A DNA stretch of 64,000 bases from contig NZ_JARZHG010000004.1 in the NCBI RefSeq assembly GCF_029946505.1, positions 496,001 to 560,000 on the forward strand, given 5' to 3'. Below the pieces are notes generated by a model. It saw only the letters and a program-made list of their open reading frames with translations. It had not been told where the DNA came from and did no database searches. Of this stretch, positions 35,070-43,157 are shown piece by piece. The position numbers were made by a program, and so were the translations under genes. Position 1 is the first letter of the stretch. Each line of letters opens with the position of its first letter. This DNA comes from Polyangium sp. y55x31 (GTDB lineage Bacteria > Myxococcota_A > Polyangia > Polyangiales > Polyangiaceae).

Positions 35070-36710
35070 TCACGCCGCCGAAAAATCGGCGCTCGTGCCT
35101 CGCTCCGCGAGCACCTCGCGCACGCTGGCCACGAGCATGTTCGCGGTGAACGGCTTCGGGAGGAACGGCACGCCGAGCCCCGAGATCACGGTCGAGTCCT
35201 CGCTGCTGTAGCCGCTCATGATGAGCGCGGGCACCGAGGGCTCGATCGCGCGGAGCGAACGGATGAGCTCGACCCCGCCGATCTCGCCCATCGACAGGTC
35301 GGCGATGACGGCGCTGATCTCGTGGCGATGCTCGCGGAAGATCCGCTGCGCCTCGCGGCCGCCCACGGCGACGAGGACGCGGTAGCCGGCGCGCTCGAGC
35401 ACGCGCTGCGCGACGCGGCGCACGGCGTCCTCGTCGTCGACGACGAGGATCGTCCCGTGCGAGCAATCGCCGCAGGACGAAGGTTCGTCCGCCGCGCGGG
35501 GCATCACGGATGCGTGCTCGACCGCACTCGGCAGGAGCAACGTGAACCGCGTCCCTTGCCCCGGCCGGCTCGTCACGTCGACGAGGCCACGATGGGCGCG
35601 GACGATGCCGAGCACGGCGGCGAGGCCGAGGCCCCGGCCGCCGACCTTCGTCGTGAAAAACGGATCGAAGATCCGGGCGAGGACGCATTCGCTCATCCCC
35701 TCGCCCGAATCCTCGACTTCGACGACGGCATAATCGCCGGGCGGAATGGGATCGGCCATACAGGCCGATTGCCTGGGCGTCGATAGACTCTGCACGCCGG
35801 TGCGGAGCCGGATGACGCCGGGTTTTCCCGCGAGCGCGTCCGAGGCATTCGTGATCAGGTTCATCACGACCTGCCGCAAATGGGTCGCGTCTCCGTCGAC
35901 GCACGCCCGTGACAAATCGAGCTCCAGCGTCGCGCCCTTGGAGACGATGGTCCGGAGGAGGACGGCCATTTCGCGGACGACGACGTCGAGCCGCACGTGC
36001 TGGCTCACGAACGTGCCCCGGCCGGAATAAGCGAGCATTTGCCTGGCCAGATCGGCGGCGCGCTCGGAGGCGATGATGATCTCCTGGAGCATCGCCGAGA
36101 GCGGCGAGGGGTGGGAGACCTCGGCGAGGGCGAGGGTCGCCTGCGCGGTGACGACCGTGAGCAGGTTGTTGAAATCGTGGGCGACGCCGCCCGCGAGGAC
36201 GCCGAGGCTCTCGAGCTTCTGCGCGTGGAACACCCGGGCCTCGAGCTCGCGCCGCTCCTCTTCGGCGCGTTTTCGATCGGTGATGTCGACCAGGACATTG
36301 ACGGCGCCGATCAAATGGCCCTGACGATCCCGCAGCGGATTGGCGTGCGCCAGCGCGACGACGTGCGCGCCGGACGGCTGCTCGATGACGATCTCGAAGC
36401 CGTTGTGTGGCTCGCCGGTCTTGAGCGCCCGGGCCATCCAGCACTCGTCGTGGGGGATGGGCGTTCCTTCGGGGGTGAACAGGCGGAACGAGCCGCAAAA
36501 ACGATCCTGCTCGTGGCGGAGCCTCGGGGCGCGCCCCCAGACCTTTTCGGCGGGCCGATTGAAAAACGTGATGAGCCCCTCGGAATCACACGTATAGGCC
36601 GCGGCCGGGAGGCGTTCGAGCAGGTCGTGGAACCGTCGCTCCGCTTCGAGCGCGCCCTGTCCTGCCAGCGCCTCGTCCGCGAGCCGCGTCCATGGGTCTT
36701 GCTGGGTCAT
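35070..36710 (-). CDS. Hybrid sensor histidine kinase with C-terminal receiver
   Basis: A 546-residue soluble signalling protein. It has a PAS domain (about residues 25-145), an HK domain with the phospho-accepting His178 in AGGVAHDFNNLL, an ATPase domain with NLITNASDAL (N box), DSGEGM (G1) and GGRGLGLA (G2), and a C-terminal receiver (about 425-540) with DDE near its start and the phosphoacceptor Asp at about 471 (IADLSM). The HDFNN type of H box is typical of soluble PAS-HK-REC proteins in which signal passes internally to the receiver. No separate output regulator is adjacent. Convergent with the nicotinate phosphoribosyltransferase-like gene. ATG 36710. Confidence 0.92.
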   Translation of the reverse strand: MTQQDPWTRLADEALAGQGALEAERRFHDLLERLPAAAYTCDSEGLITFFNRPAEKVWGRAPRLRHEQDRFCGSFRLFTPEGTPIPHDECWMARALKTGEPHNGFEIVIEQPSGAHVVALAHANPLRDRQGHLIGAVNVLVDITDRKRAEEERRELEARVFHAQKLESLGVLAGGVAHDFNNLLTVVTAQATLALAEVSHPSPLSAMLQEIIIASERAADLARQMLAYSGRGTFVSQHVRLDVVVREMAVLLRTIVSKGATLELDLSRACVDGDATHLRQVVMNLITNASDALAGKPGVIRLRTGVQSLSTPRQSACMADPIPPGDYAVVEVEDSGEGMSECVLARIFDPFFTTKVGGRGLGLAAVLGIVRAHRGLVDVTSRPGQGTRFTLLLPSAVEHASVMPRAADEPSSCGDCSHGTILVVDDEDAVRRVAQRVLERAGYRVLVAVGGREAQRIFREHRHEISAVIADLSMGEIGGVELIRSLRAIEPSVPALIMSGYSSEDSTVISGLGVPFLPKPFTANMLVASVREVLAERGTSADFSAA

Positions 36711-36858
36711 CGAGGGTCCCTCCCGTTGTCGGTAGCGGACCCTCGATGATCGAGCACCCGCGCGACCGAGTCAATGCGACTTTGGTAGCAGCTCTCCCTC
36801 GATGGTGTTTCGTCTTCGAAAACTCGGCTACGATGCGCCCTGGAAGGAACCGCTCCGC

Positions 36859-37701
36859 ATGCGCCGATCTTCTACGTTCGCCCTGTCCTTCGCCACCTTT
36901 GCCCTCGTCGGCCTCGCCGCGCCCGCCCTCGCGCGCGCGCAGGACTCCTCACCGGAGCCGCTGCCCCCGAGCGAGAAGAAGGCCGACCCGCTGGAGGTGG
37001 CCGCGCCGCCCCCGAGCCCGCCGCCCCCGCCCCAGAGGCCGCTCGAGGTACCGGAGCGCCCCACGCCGCCCCCGCCCCCCTCGTACGAGGACGACTCCGA
37101 GGACGACGGCTGGGCCAGGGGCGACCATTTCGAGTTCACGATGGGCTTCCTCGCAGGACAGCGGTCCTACTCGAAGACGTCCTTCAAGTTCGAGGAAGGC
37201 TCGGCCGAGGGGATCGGCGGCGGCGGGCTCGTCGCGCCGTTCGTCAAGCCGCCCTTCGACAACACGACGGTGCTCGGGCTCCGCTACGACCTGCGCCTCG
37301 TGATGAGCCACATCCGGATGACGGTGGGCTTCGACGTGCCGTTCACGACCTACAAGGTCAGCGACTCGACGGCGATCTACGACGTGAGCGGCACGCAGCG
37401 CACGGTGACGGTGCAGTCGCTCTCGTCGAAGGAGCTGCGGTTCGGGATCGGCGGCGAGTACGCCTGGACGAAGGTCGCGATCTTCGCGGACCTGCTCGGC
37501 GGCGTCCACTGGGTGGACACCGAGCTCTCGATCGACGGCTACAAGGCCGATTACGGGGCGGTGAGCTTCGCGTTCTCGGGGCGCGCGGGCGCGCGGGCGC
37601 ACGTGCGAAAGTGGTTCTTCGCGCAGGCCGCCGGCGAGGTGGGGATCATCGGCGACATCCGCTGGAACGCGGAGCTGTCGGTCGGATTTTTCTTGAAGTG
37701 A
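36859..37701 (+). CDS. Proline-rich exported protein with barrel-like C-terminus
   Basis: A 280-residue exported protein. The signal (FALVGLAAPALARAQ) is followed by a Pro/Ser-rich acidic segment (about 25-85) and about 190 residues of alternating hydrophobic/polar strands (FEFTMGFLAGQRSYSKTSFK, GLRYDLRLVMSHIRMTVGF, LRFGIGGEYAWTKVAIFADL) ending in a terminal aromatic residue-rich strand (ELSVGFFLK), as in outer-membrane beta-barrels. AAGGAA lies 10 bases before ATG 36859. A hairpin follows the stop. Confidence 0.7.
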   Translation: MRRSSTFALSFATFALVGLAAPALARAQDSSPEPLPPSEKKADPLEVAAPPPSPPPPPQRPLEVPERPTPPPPPSYEDDSEDDGWARGDHFEFTMGFLAGQRSYSKTSFKFEEGSAEGIGGGGLVAPFVKPPFDNTTVLGLRYDLRLVMSHIRMTVGFDVPFTTYKVSDSTAIYDVSGTQRTVTVQSLSSKELRFGIGGEYAWTKVAIFADLLGGVHWVDTELSIDGYKADYGAVSFAFSGRAGARAHVRKWFFAQAAGEVGIIGDIRWNAELSVGFFLK

Positions 37702-37713
37702 AGGTCTCCCCGG

Positions 37714-37734
37714 AGAGCGGGCAAGACCCGCTCT
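37714..37734. terminator. Hairpin between convergent genes
   Basis: A perfect 8-bp stem, AGAGCGGG (37714-37721) with CCCGCTCT (37727-37734), around a 5-base loop, 13 bases after the stop of the barrel-like gene and directly before the stop of the small minus-strand gene. Only two T residues follow, so termination is plausible but not strong. Confidence 0.55.
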
Positions 37735-37735
37735 T

Positions 37736-37858
37736 TCAGGGCGAGATCGCGTTGATGAACACGAAGAAGCCGCCGAGGACCACGACCGCGAGCCCGAGGA
37801 GCATGGGCACGCTCCAGTCCTCGGTCGGGGCCTTCTCGTTCGATGAATCCGTCGCCAT
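37736..37858 (-). CDS. 40-residue single-pass membrane peptide
   Basis: A small gene. The peptide has a charged N-terminus (MATDSSNEKAPTEDW) and one membrane helix (MLLGLAVVVLGGFFVFINA). GGGAGG lies 4 bases before ATG 37858. It sits between the barrel-like gene's hairpin and the tandem universal stress protein gene, leaving 80 bases upstream for a promoter. Small proteins of this type often modulate a membrane partner. No homologue is recognised; coding status rests on the ribosome site and the sensible helix. Confidence 0.55.
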   Translation of the reverse strand: MATDSSNEKAPTEDWSVPMLLGLAVVVLGGFFVFINAISP

Positions 37859-37938
37859 GATGCCTCCCAGACGCGGCCGGCGGGCGCCGGCGCCGGTCCT
37901 TCCGTGACACCGGCGCGGCGCTGCGTCAACCGTGGACG

Positions 37939-38835
37939 TCAGTGTGAGCGCGCAACGAGGACGGAGCAGTGGGCTCCGCGCACGATCTTCTCGGCCACGC
38001 TGCCGAGCGCCGCGCGCGCGAGCCCGGTGCGGCCGTGGGTCGAGACCACCACGAGCTCGGCGTCGAGCTCCTCGGCGGTCCGGATCACCACCGTGGCGGC
38101 GTCTCCCTCGATCACGCGTCGCTCGGCCTTGATCCCGAGCCGGTCGAGCATGCCGCCGAGCACGCCGTCGGCCGCGGTGCGCATCTGCTCGATGAGGTCC
38201 GGCGGAGGAATGATCGGCGCGCCGCCGAAGGGCACGGTGAAGCCGAACGCCGGCGCGGGCATGACGTCGAGCGCGTGCAGCACGGTGAGCGCGCCGCCCT
38301 GCGCCGCGGCGACCTGACCGGCGAGCGCGACGCCCGGCTGGGAGAGCTCGGAGAGATCGGTCGCGGCGAGGATCTTGTTCGTCCGCGCGTGCGGGCGCGC
38401 GACGAGCACGGGGCAATGCGCGTACCGCACGATCCGCTCGGCGACGTTGCCGAGCAGGAGCCGCGCGATGCCCGTGAGGCCGCGGCTGCCGGTGACGACG
38501 AGCGTGGCGCCGACGTCCTCGGCGACGCGGAGGACCGAGGCGTCGGCGCCGCCGCTCTCGATGCGCACCTCGAAGCCGCTGCTGGGGCGGCCGGTGATGT
38601 CCTTGACGCGATCCTCGACCGCGGCCGCGGCGCGGCTCTCGGCGTGGATCAGGGCCTCCATGTCGGCCTGGATCGCCTGCGGGAAGAGGGGCGCCGAGCG
38701 CAGCACCTCGTGCACGACGTGACAGACGACGAGCTTGCCGCCCGCCCGCTGCGCGTGCTCGTGTCCGAGCTTGATCGCCTCATCGGCGGACTCGCTCAGG
38801 TCTGTCGCCACCAAGACCACGTTACCCAGGGCCAT
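37939..38835 (-). CDS. Tandem universal stress protein
   Basis: A 298-residue protein made of two Usp domains, each with the full nucleotide-binding signature: GSRGLTGIARLLLGNVAE in the first and STHGRTGLARAALGSVAE in the second. Both halves end with the typical VLVAR strand. The tandem form is expected to bind ATP in both domains, unlike the degraded single-domain Usp at 13665-14375. AAGGAG lies 5 bases before ATG 38835, which is preferred to a GTG at 38841. It is upstream of the small membrane peptide on the same strand, so they may be co-transcribed. Confidence 0.9.
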   Translation of the reverse strand: MALGNVVLVATDLSESADEAIKLGHEHAQRAGGKLVVCHVVHEVLRSAPLFPQAIQADMEALIHAESRAAAAVEDRVKDITGRPSSGFEVRIESGGADASVLRVAEDVGATLVVTGSRGLTGIARLLLGNVAERIVRYAHCPVLVARPHARTNKILAATDLSELSQPGVALAGQVAAAQGGALTVLHALDVMPAPAFGFTVPFGGAPIIPPPDLIEQMRTAADGVLGGMLDRLGIKAERRVIEGDAATVVIRTAEELDAELVVVSTHGRTGLARAALGSVAEKIVRGAHCSVLVARSH

Positions 38836-38991
38836 GCGCACTCCTTGCCGGATCCGCGCGTACCTTAGAGGGTCGGGCGGCGCTGTTCAACGGCCACCTT
38901 TCCAGGTCCGCGAGGTCGCTCGGCGACGGCGGCCGGGCCATGCCGCAGGGGCAAACGGGATGCGACCGCGACGGCGCGCGGGGGGTCGGCG

Positions 38992-39483
38992 TCAGAGCTG
39001 GTCGAGGCGGCGGTAGCTGCTGCGGAAGTAGAGCAAGGGGGAGGCCGGATCGCCCGCGCCGACGGCGAGGACCTCGCCGAAGTAGACGACGTGATCGCCG
39101 GCGTCGACCGCGCGTTCGAGGCGGCAATCGAGCCAGCCGAGGGCGCCTTTCAGGATGGGCGCGCCGGTGACGGCGCCTTGCCCGATCTCGTCGAGCAGGG
39201 CCCTTCTCTGCTCGTCCGTGCCCTTGCCGGCGAAGAGGTCGGAGAGGTGGCGCTGCTCCTCGGCGAGGACGTTGATGGCAAAGCAGCCGGCCGTGCCGAC
39301 GAGCATGCCGGAGCGGGCGCGGCGGTCGGCGCAGAAGAGGACGAGCGGCGGGTCGAGGGAGACGGAGGTGAAGGAGTTCGCGGTCATGCCTTGCGGCACG
39401 CCCTCGTGGCGGGTGGTGACGACCGTGACGCCGGTCGCGAACTGCCCGAGGACCCTACGAAGCTCGGCGGCGTCGATGGCCAT
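38992..39483 (-). CDS. Flavin reductase-like protein
   Basis: A 163-residue member of the flavin reductase-like (FMN-binding split barrel) family: LRRVLGQFATGVTVVTTRHEG at the N-terminus, GMTANSFTSVSLDPPLVLFCAD for the FMN phosphate and isoalloxazine site, and CFAINVLAEEQRHLSDLF. Such enzymes supply reduced FMN to a monooxygenase or act as NAD(P)H:flavin oxidoreductases. No monooxygenase is adjacent. The stop is 150 bases from the tandem Usp start. The start at ATG 39483 matches the family N-terminus. Confidence 0.88.
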   Translation of the reverse strand: MAIDAAELRRVLGQFATGVTVVTTRHEGVPQGMTANSFTSVSLDPPLVLFCADRRARSGMLVGTAGCFAINVLAEEQRHLSDLFAGKGTDEQRRALLDEIGQGAVTGAPILKGALGWLDCRLERAVDAGDHVVYFGEVLAVGAGDPASPLLYFRSSYRRLDQL

Positions 39484-39667
39484 CGCGCTGCACTGTAGGG
39501 CGGTTTTTGCCGGGTGGCGAGGCGGTTCGGGGGACGTCCGGGCTTGGCGGGGAGGCGTGGATCCGTCGGCGGGCGTGGCGATCGATCGCGGCCGTTCGGC
39601 GGGCGGCGCGTGCTTGACATGAACCGGGGGTCCCTTTGTGATGGATCCTCGATCCGAGGGCGCATCG

Positions 39668-40243
39668 ATGAAGACATCTCGCTTCCAGGCGCTGTTTCTC
39701 GTCGCCCTCGTGCATGCCGCCTGTGGAGGTGGCTCGCGAGCCGAGACGCCCCGGCTACGAAAGGTGCCACGCTACGAGGATTGCCCCACGGTCGTGATTG
39801 TCGCCGGGGGACCACACGAGCCACCTTTCCGGGAGGACCCGCGGGCGCCTTGCATGCTGGAGATGATCTATGCGGCGCTGCTCCGCGCCGGGTACCTTGC
39901 CTACCGCGAGCGTGATTACGTGTTCCCGGAAGTGCAGCCGGTCTACCACGTCCTGGCGATCCTCACCCTCGAGTCGAACTGGAGCACCGGGGGTGTGGTC
40001 GCAGCGCTGGAGCTCAGCAATGTCCAGACGAAGGCCAAGCAAGTCCCGCAATTGGCCCTCGAAAAGGGCGAATGGCCGACGGAGGCGGATATCGAAGCGC
40101 TGCTCTCCATCCCCGGTGGCTCGCCTTGGGATGTGGCAGCCCCGAGGTGGGACCAGGGCTGTGTGGATCGGGATCGCGTGGCCAAGCCGCGGGATCCGGA
40201 GGTCGCCGATGTGTGTGCGCCCCCGTCGGGCGTGAGGCAGTGA
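39668..40243 (+). CDS. Hypothetical lipoprotein
   Basis: A 191-residue lipoprotein (LFLVALVHAACGGG; lipidated Cys near residue 19). The mature part begins with a polar stretch, then a core with CPTVVIVAGG, and a mixed alpha/beta C-terminal portion with a final Cys/Pro end. I see no enzyme motif and do not recognise the family. GAGGG lies about 8 bases before ATG 39668; an in-frame ATG at 39638 would add a non-signal extension. Base composition is slightly lower in GC than its neighbours. Confidence 0.6.
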   Translation: MKTSRFQALFLVALVHAACGGGSRAETPRLRKVPRYEDCPTVVIVAGGPHEPPFREDPRAPCMLEMIYAALLRAGYLAYRERDYVFPEVQPVYHVLAILTLESNWSTGGVVAALELSNVQTKAKQVPQLALEKGEWPTEADIEALLSIPGGSPWDVAAPRWDQGCVDRDRVAKPRDPEVADVCAPPSGVRQ

Positions 40244-40260
40244 TCGGATCTACGAGATCC

Positions 40261-40980
40261 TCACCCCGACGCCGCCGCCTCCGTCGCCGCGCTCCCAGCG
40301 CCCGCATTTCGCCTGATCCTCGGCCCTGCGCCGAGCGCCTCGAAGCTCGCGCGCTTCACGGGATCGTTCGCGAACTCCAGCCGCCCGGCGCCTTCGATCC
40401 GCGCGACCGCGGCGAGGATTCGATTGCCGATCCGGTTCCGCTCCTGCGTCGTGAGCGGAGCGCTCGCGCGCCTCTGCTCCTGCTTCGCATCGGCATCCGT
40501 GATCGCAGTGAGCGAAAGCGCCAGGCCGTCGAGGTCCTTCTTCACGATGCCGAGGGACTCGGCCTCGGCCGGCTTTTCCTTGGCGCGGTCGAGGATCTGC
40601 TGGATGGCGGCTTTCACGTCAGATACGACACGCGTTTTCAACTTCCGTCCGACCCCATATCCGCGCTTCACGTCGGCGGGCGCCATGGCGCGGCGGACGG
40701 CGGCGCGCACCTGACGCACACGCGTGTGCCCCTCTGCGAGCGCGACGTTTTGCGCGCTCGTCGCGGCGACCGACTCGCTCCGCGCCTGCTTCGCGCTGGG
40801 AACGACATCGCCGAGCTTCTCCACGTCGGCGAGGACGTCCTCGACCAAACCCGGCGGCAGCCGCGGATCGAGTGCGGCGGCATGCACGAGCGCGAGGTTC
40901 AAGGCCTTGAGGCCGAGCTGGGCGATGGCGGAGAAGTTCTTCCGGGGCAGCGTGTCCTTCACGATCAGAGCCGTATTCAT
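40261..40980 (-). CDS. Helical protein of unknown function near repeat arrays
   Basis: A 239-residue protein with no signal peptide or membrane helix, predicted mostly alpha-helical and Lys/Arg/Ala-rich (RVRQVRAAVRRAMAPADVKRGYG, VSDVKAAIQQILDRAKEKPAEAE, ERNRIGNRILAAVARIEG). A strong ribosome site (GGGAGGAA) precedes ATG 40980. Upstream are a sigma-54-like promoter, a 4 x 10 bp repeat and an 11 x 21 bp array, and then the FHA/sigma-54 activator gene, so this gene is probably the target of that activator. I recognise no family. A structural or nucleic-acid-associated role is possible but not shown. Confidence 0.65.
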   Translation of the reverse strand: MNTALIVKDTLPRKNFSAIAQLGLKALNLALVHAAALDPRLPPGLVEDVLADVEKLGDVVPSAKQARSESVAATSAQNVALAEGHTRVRQVRAAVRRAMAPADVKRGYGVGRKLKTRVVSDVKAAIQQILDRAKEKPAEAESLGIVKKDLDGLALSLTAITDADAKQEQRRASAPLTTQERNRIGNRILAAVARIEGAGRLEFANDPVKRASFEALGAGPRIRRNAGAGSAATEAAASG

Positions 40981-41008
40981 GAGGATTCCTCCCTCGACGC
41001 CGTTGAGA

Positions 41009-41024
41009 TGCAAGCGTCGGGTCA
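41009..41024 (-). promoter_or_regulatory. Sigma-54-like promoter of the 239-residue gene
   Basis: Minus-strand TGACCCG-N4-TTGCA compared with the consensus TGGCACG-N4-TTGCW: the -12 element is perfect; the -24 element has two mismatches (one in the GG). The predicted start near 40998 leaves an 18-base leader that contains the ribosome site. The neighbouring sigma-54 activator gene supports the reading, but the -24 mismatch makes it a candidate only. Confidence 0.4.
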
Positions 41025-41142
41025 GCCCGAACGAGTGCACGCGGAATGCCAAGATCAGCGGCGACTGCAGACGCGGCAAATCACGGCGGAAAAGCGTCGA
41101 GCGCGGCTCGGGGGCCAGGCGAGACGCGGCGGCGCGGGGAAA

Positions 41143-41182
41143 AATTGTCCGGAATTGTCCGGAATTGTCCGGAATTGTCCGG
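41143..41182. repeat. Four exact 10-bp tandem repeats
   Basis: AATTGTCCGG repeated four times without change, and the last junction forms the palindrome TGTCCGGACA (41176-41185). Period 10 equals one helical turn, so identical sites face one side of the DNA, as in an operator or activator array. It lies 120-170 bases upstream of the sigma-54-like promoter, the usual distance for an upstream activating sequence. Confidence 0.9.
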
Positions 41183-41245
41183 ACACTCTACGTGGCAGAA
41201 CGGGGAGCCACCGTGCCGTCGACGCGAGTCGTCTTGTCCATCGCG

Positions 41246-41476
41246 CGAGCGACTGTTCCCTTCGCGCGAGCGACTGTTCCCTTCGCGCGAGCGACTGTTT
41301 CCTTCGCGCGAGCGACTGTTCCCTTCGTGCGAGCGACTGTTCCCTTCGCGCGAGCGACTGTTCCCTTCGCGCGAGCGACTGTTCCCTTCGCGCGAGCGAC
41401 TGTTCCCTTCGCGCGAGCGACTGTTCCCTTCGCGCGAGCGACTGTTCCCTTCGCGCGAGCGACTGTTTCCTTCACG
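41246..41476. repeat. Eleven 21-bp tandem repeats
   Basis: The unit CGAGCGACTGTTCCCTTCGCG is repeated 11 times (41246-41476) with a partial unit at 41477. Most copies are identical; variants are a C-to-T change in the CCC run (third and last units), a G-T-G ending in the fourth, and an A in the last. Period 21 is two helical turns and also seven codons, so all frames stay open. This explains spurious Arg- or Ala/Val-rich readings. It is not CRISPR: the copies are contiguous with no spacers. The array begins 50 bases before the stop of the activator gene, in the same intergenic region as the 10-bp array. Confidence 0.92.
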
Positions 41477-41527
41477 CGAGGCCCGGTGTCCTTCCGGGGA
41501 ACCATCCCGCCCCCGCGGGACGGCGCG

Positions 41528-42937
41528 TCACCCGCCGGAACTGCCCTTCCGTGACCGGGGTATCCCGTACGCATCCATCCACCGCGTGAGCTGCCGCTCG
41601 TGCACCCCGAGTAGACGCGCGGCCTCCACCTGGGATCCTTTCGCCCGGAAGAGCGCCGCCTCGACCGTCTCCCGCGGCGGGCGGGTCTTGTAGCGCCGCC
41701 CCTCGTCCGTCGCCTCGGCCCCCGGCGGCTCCGAGGTCCTCTCCTCCTTCTCGCTCGCCGCGCGTGCTCGAAGGGCGCTCAGGTGCGGGAGGTCGATCGG
41801 CCCGTCCCCCATGAGCAGGCACGCGGTCCCGAGGGTACGCTCGATCTCGCGCACGTTGCCCGGCAGGTCCCCCAAAAAGAGCGCGCGCGCCGCCGGCCGC
41901 GTGATCGACGCGCGCTCGACGCCGCGCCGCCCGAGCAGGTGCGCGACCAGAAAACCGAGATCCTCGCGGCGCTTTCGCAGCGGCGGCAACATGGCCACGT
42001 ATCCGGCGAGCCGCTCCCGCAGATCCGCGCGAAAGCCGCTTCTCTCGGAGAACACGTCCACGTTCGTCGCGGCGATCCACCGCACGTCCACCTTCTGCCC
42101 CCGGTCGGCGCCCACGGGCGTCACCTCGTTCTCCTGGATGGCACGGAGCAAACTCGCCTGCGCGGTCGCGGGCAGATTGCCGATTTCATCGAGGAACACC
42201 GTGCCCCCCTCCGCGCTGCGAATGCGGCCCTTGCGCTCCTCGTGCGCGCCGCTGAACGCGCCGCGGCGATGACCGAACAGCTCCCCCTCCACGAGGTGCT
42301 CGGGAATGGCGCCGCAATCGACGGCCACGAAAGGTCCCGCGCGGCCACTCTTGTCGTGCACGTACCGCGCCGCGACCTCCTTGCCAGCGCCGGTCTCGGC
42401 GAGCAAAAGGATGGGCTGGTCGGAGCGCGCAAGCCGATCGAGATCGAACGCGATGCTCATGAGCTCGGGGCAAAGCGTACGCGTCGGACCAAACGTGAAC
42501 CCCGCGCGACGGGTGATCATACGAACGGCCGTCGGCTCGTCGATCAGCCGATACACGAAGAGCGATTGTCCCATCTCCACGACGTCGCCGTCGGCGAGGG
42601 GGACGGGCCCCTGAATGCGCTCGCCGCGGACGAACGTGCCGAACTTGCTCCCGGCGTCCTCCAGGAAGCTCTTGCCGTCACGATGAACCACGCGGGCATG
42701 CACGCGCGATACGAAGCGGTCGGGCAAGAGAAAGGTTTTTCCCTCCATTGCAGGCGGCCGGACCTCGGAGGCTCGCCCGATTTCGAATCCGGCGCCGTCG
42801 TGCGTGAGCGGAGGCAAAGCCACGGAGTCCGCCGCGCAGAGGTCCTCGTAACGAAGGACGAAGACGAGGACGCCGAAGGTTGCCAAATCCTTCGCGGCAT
42901 CGAACTCGTTGTCGGTGGTGGCCAGGGAGTGGGCCAT
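41528..42937 (-). CDS. FHA-domain sigma-54-dependent activator
   Basis: A 469-residue enhancer-binding protein. An N-terminal FHA domain (about residues 35-125; FEIGRASEV, RFVSRVHARV, SKFGTFVRG) is expected to bind phosphothreonine. Next come an AAA+ domain with Walker A AETGAGKE, the sigma-54 contact loop in the form GAFSGA (normally GAFTGA) and Walker B VFLDEIG, and a C-terminal Fis-type HTH (VEAARLLGVHERQLTRWMD). The substituted loop may still contact sigma-54 but is unusual. ATG 42937 is preferred to GTG 42976, although its ribosome site is weak. It is a candidate regulator of the adjacent 239-residue gene and probably responds to a Ser/Thr kinase. Confidence 0.88.
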   Translation of the reverse strand: MAHSLATTDNEFDAAKDLATFGVLVFVLRYEDLCAADSVALPPLTHDGAGFEIGRASEVRPPAMEGKTFLLPDRFVSRVHARVVHRDGKSFLEDAGSKFGTFVRGERIQGPVPLADGDVVEMGQSLFVYRLIDEPTAVRMITRRAGFTFGPTRTLCPELMSIAFDLDRLARSDQPILLLAETGAGKEVAARYVHDKSGRAGPFVAVDCGAIPEHLVEGELFGHRRGAFSGAHEERKGRIRSAEGGTVFLDEIGNLPATAQASLLRAIQENEVTPVGADRGQKVDVRWIAATNVDVFSERSGFRADLRERLAGYVAMLPPLRKRREDLGFLVAHLLGRRGVERASITRPAARALFLGDLPGNVREIERTLGTACLLMGDGPIDLPHLSALRARAASEKEERTSEPPGAEATDEGRRYKTRPPRETVEAALFRAKGSQVEAARLLGVHERQLTRWMDAYGIPRSRKGSSGG

Positions 42938-43049
42938 GGGCGGGGCGCATCCTAGGCGATACGTGTCCGGCGGCACAAGAGCGCTCGACGCGAGGCTTTG
43001 CCAGCCGAGACAGCAGCGCGGTCGTTCCAGGTCGCGACGTCTTCCCTGT

Positions 43050-43149
43050 CGACAGCGCGCATCGCGCGCTGTCGCCCTGGGTCCAGCGCTTGCGCTGGTC
43101 CGGGTGCAGGGGCGGATAGCCCCTGCTCGGGTCCGGGGTGAAACCCCGG
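43050..43149. repeat. Cluster of four GC-rich hairpins
   Basis: Within 100 bases: CGACAGCGCGC-ATC-GCGCGCTGTCG (43050-43074, 11 bp); CCAGCG-CTTG-CGCTGG (43083-43098, 6 bp); GCAGGGGC-GGATA-GCCCCTGC (43106-43126, 8 bp); CCGGGGT-GAA-ACCCCGG (43133-43149, 7 bp). All stems are perfect. Located between the amidase stop and the activator start on the minus strand, they may terminate, stabilise or attenuate. They could also belong to a dispersed repeat family. Confidence 0.75.
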
Positions 43150-43157
43150 CGCGACGC

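Noticed and set aside
41246-41476. CRISPR array
   Set aside because: The 21-bp units are contiguous with no spacers and no cas genes are near.
41188-41574. A 128-residue minus-strand frame of AKGTVAR heptads across the array
   Set aside because: All six frames are open because 21 is a multiple of 3, there is no convincing ribosome site, and it overlaps the end of the activator gene.
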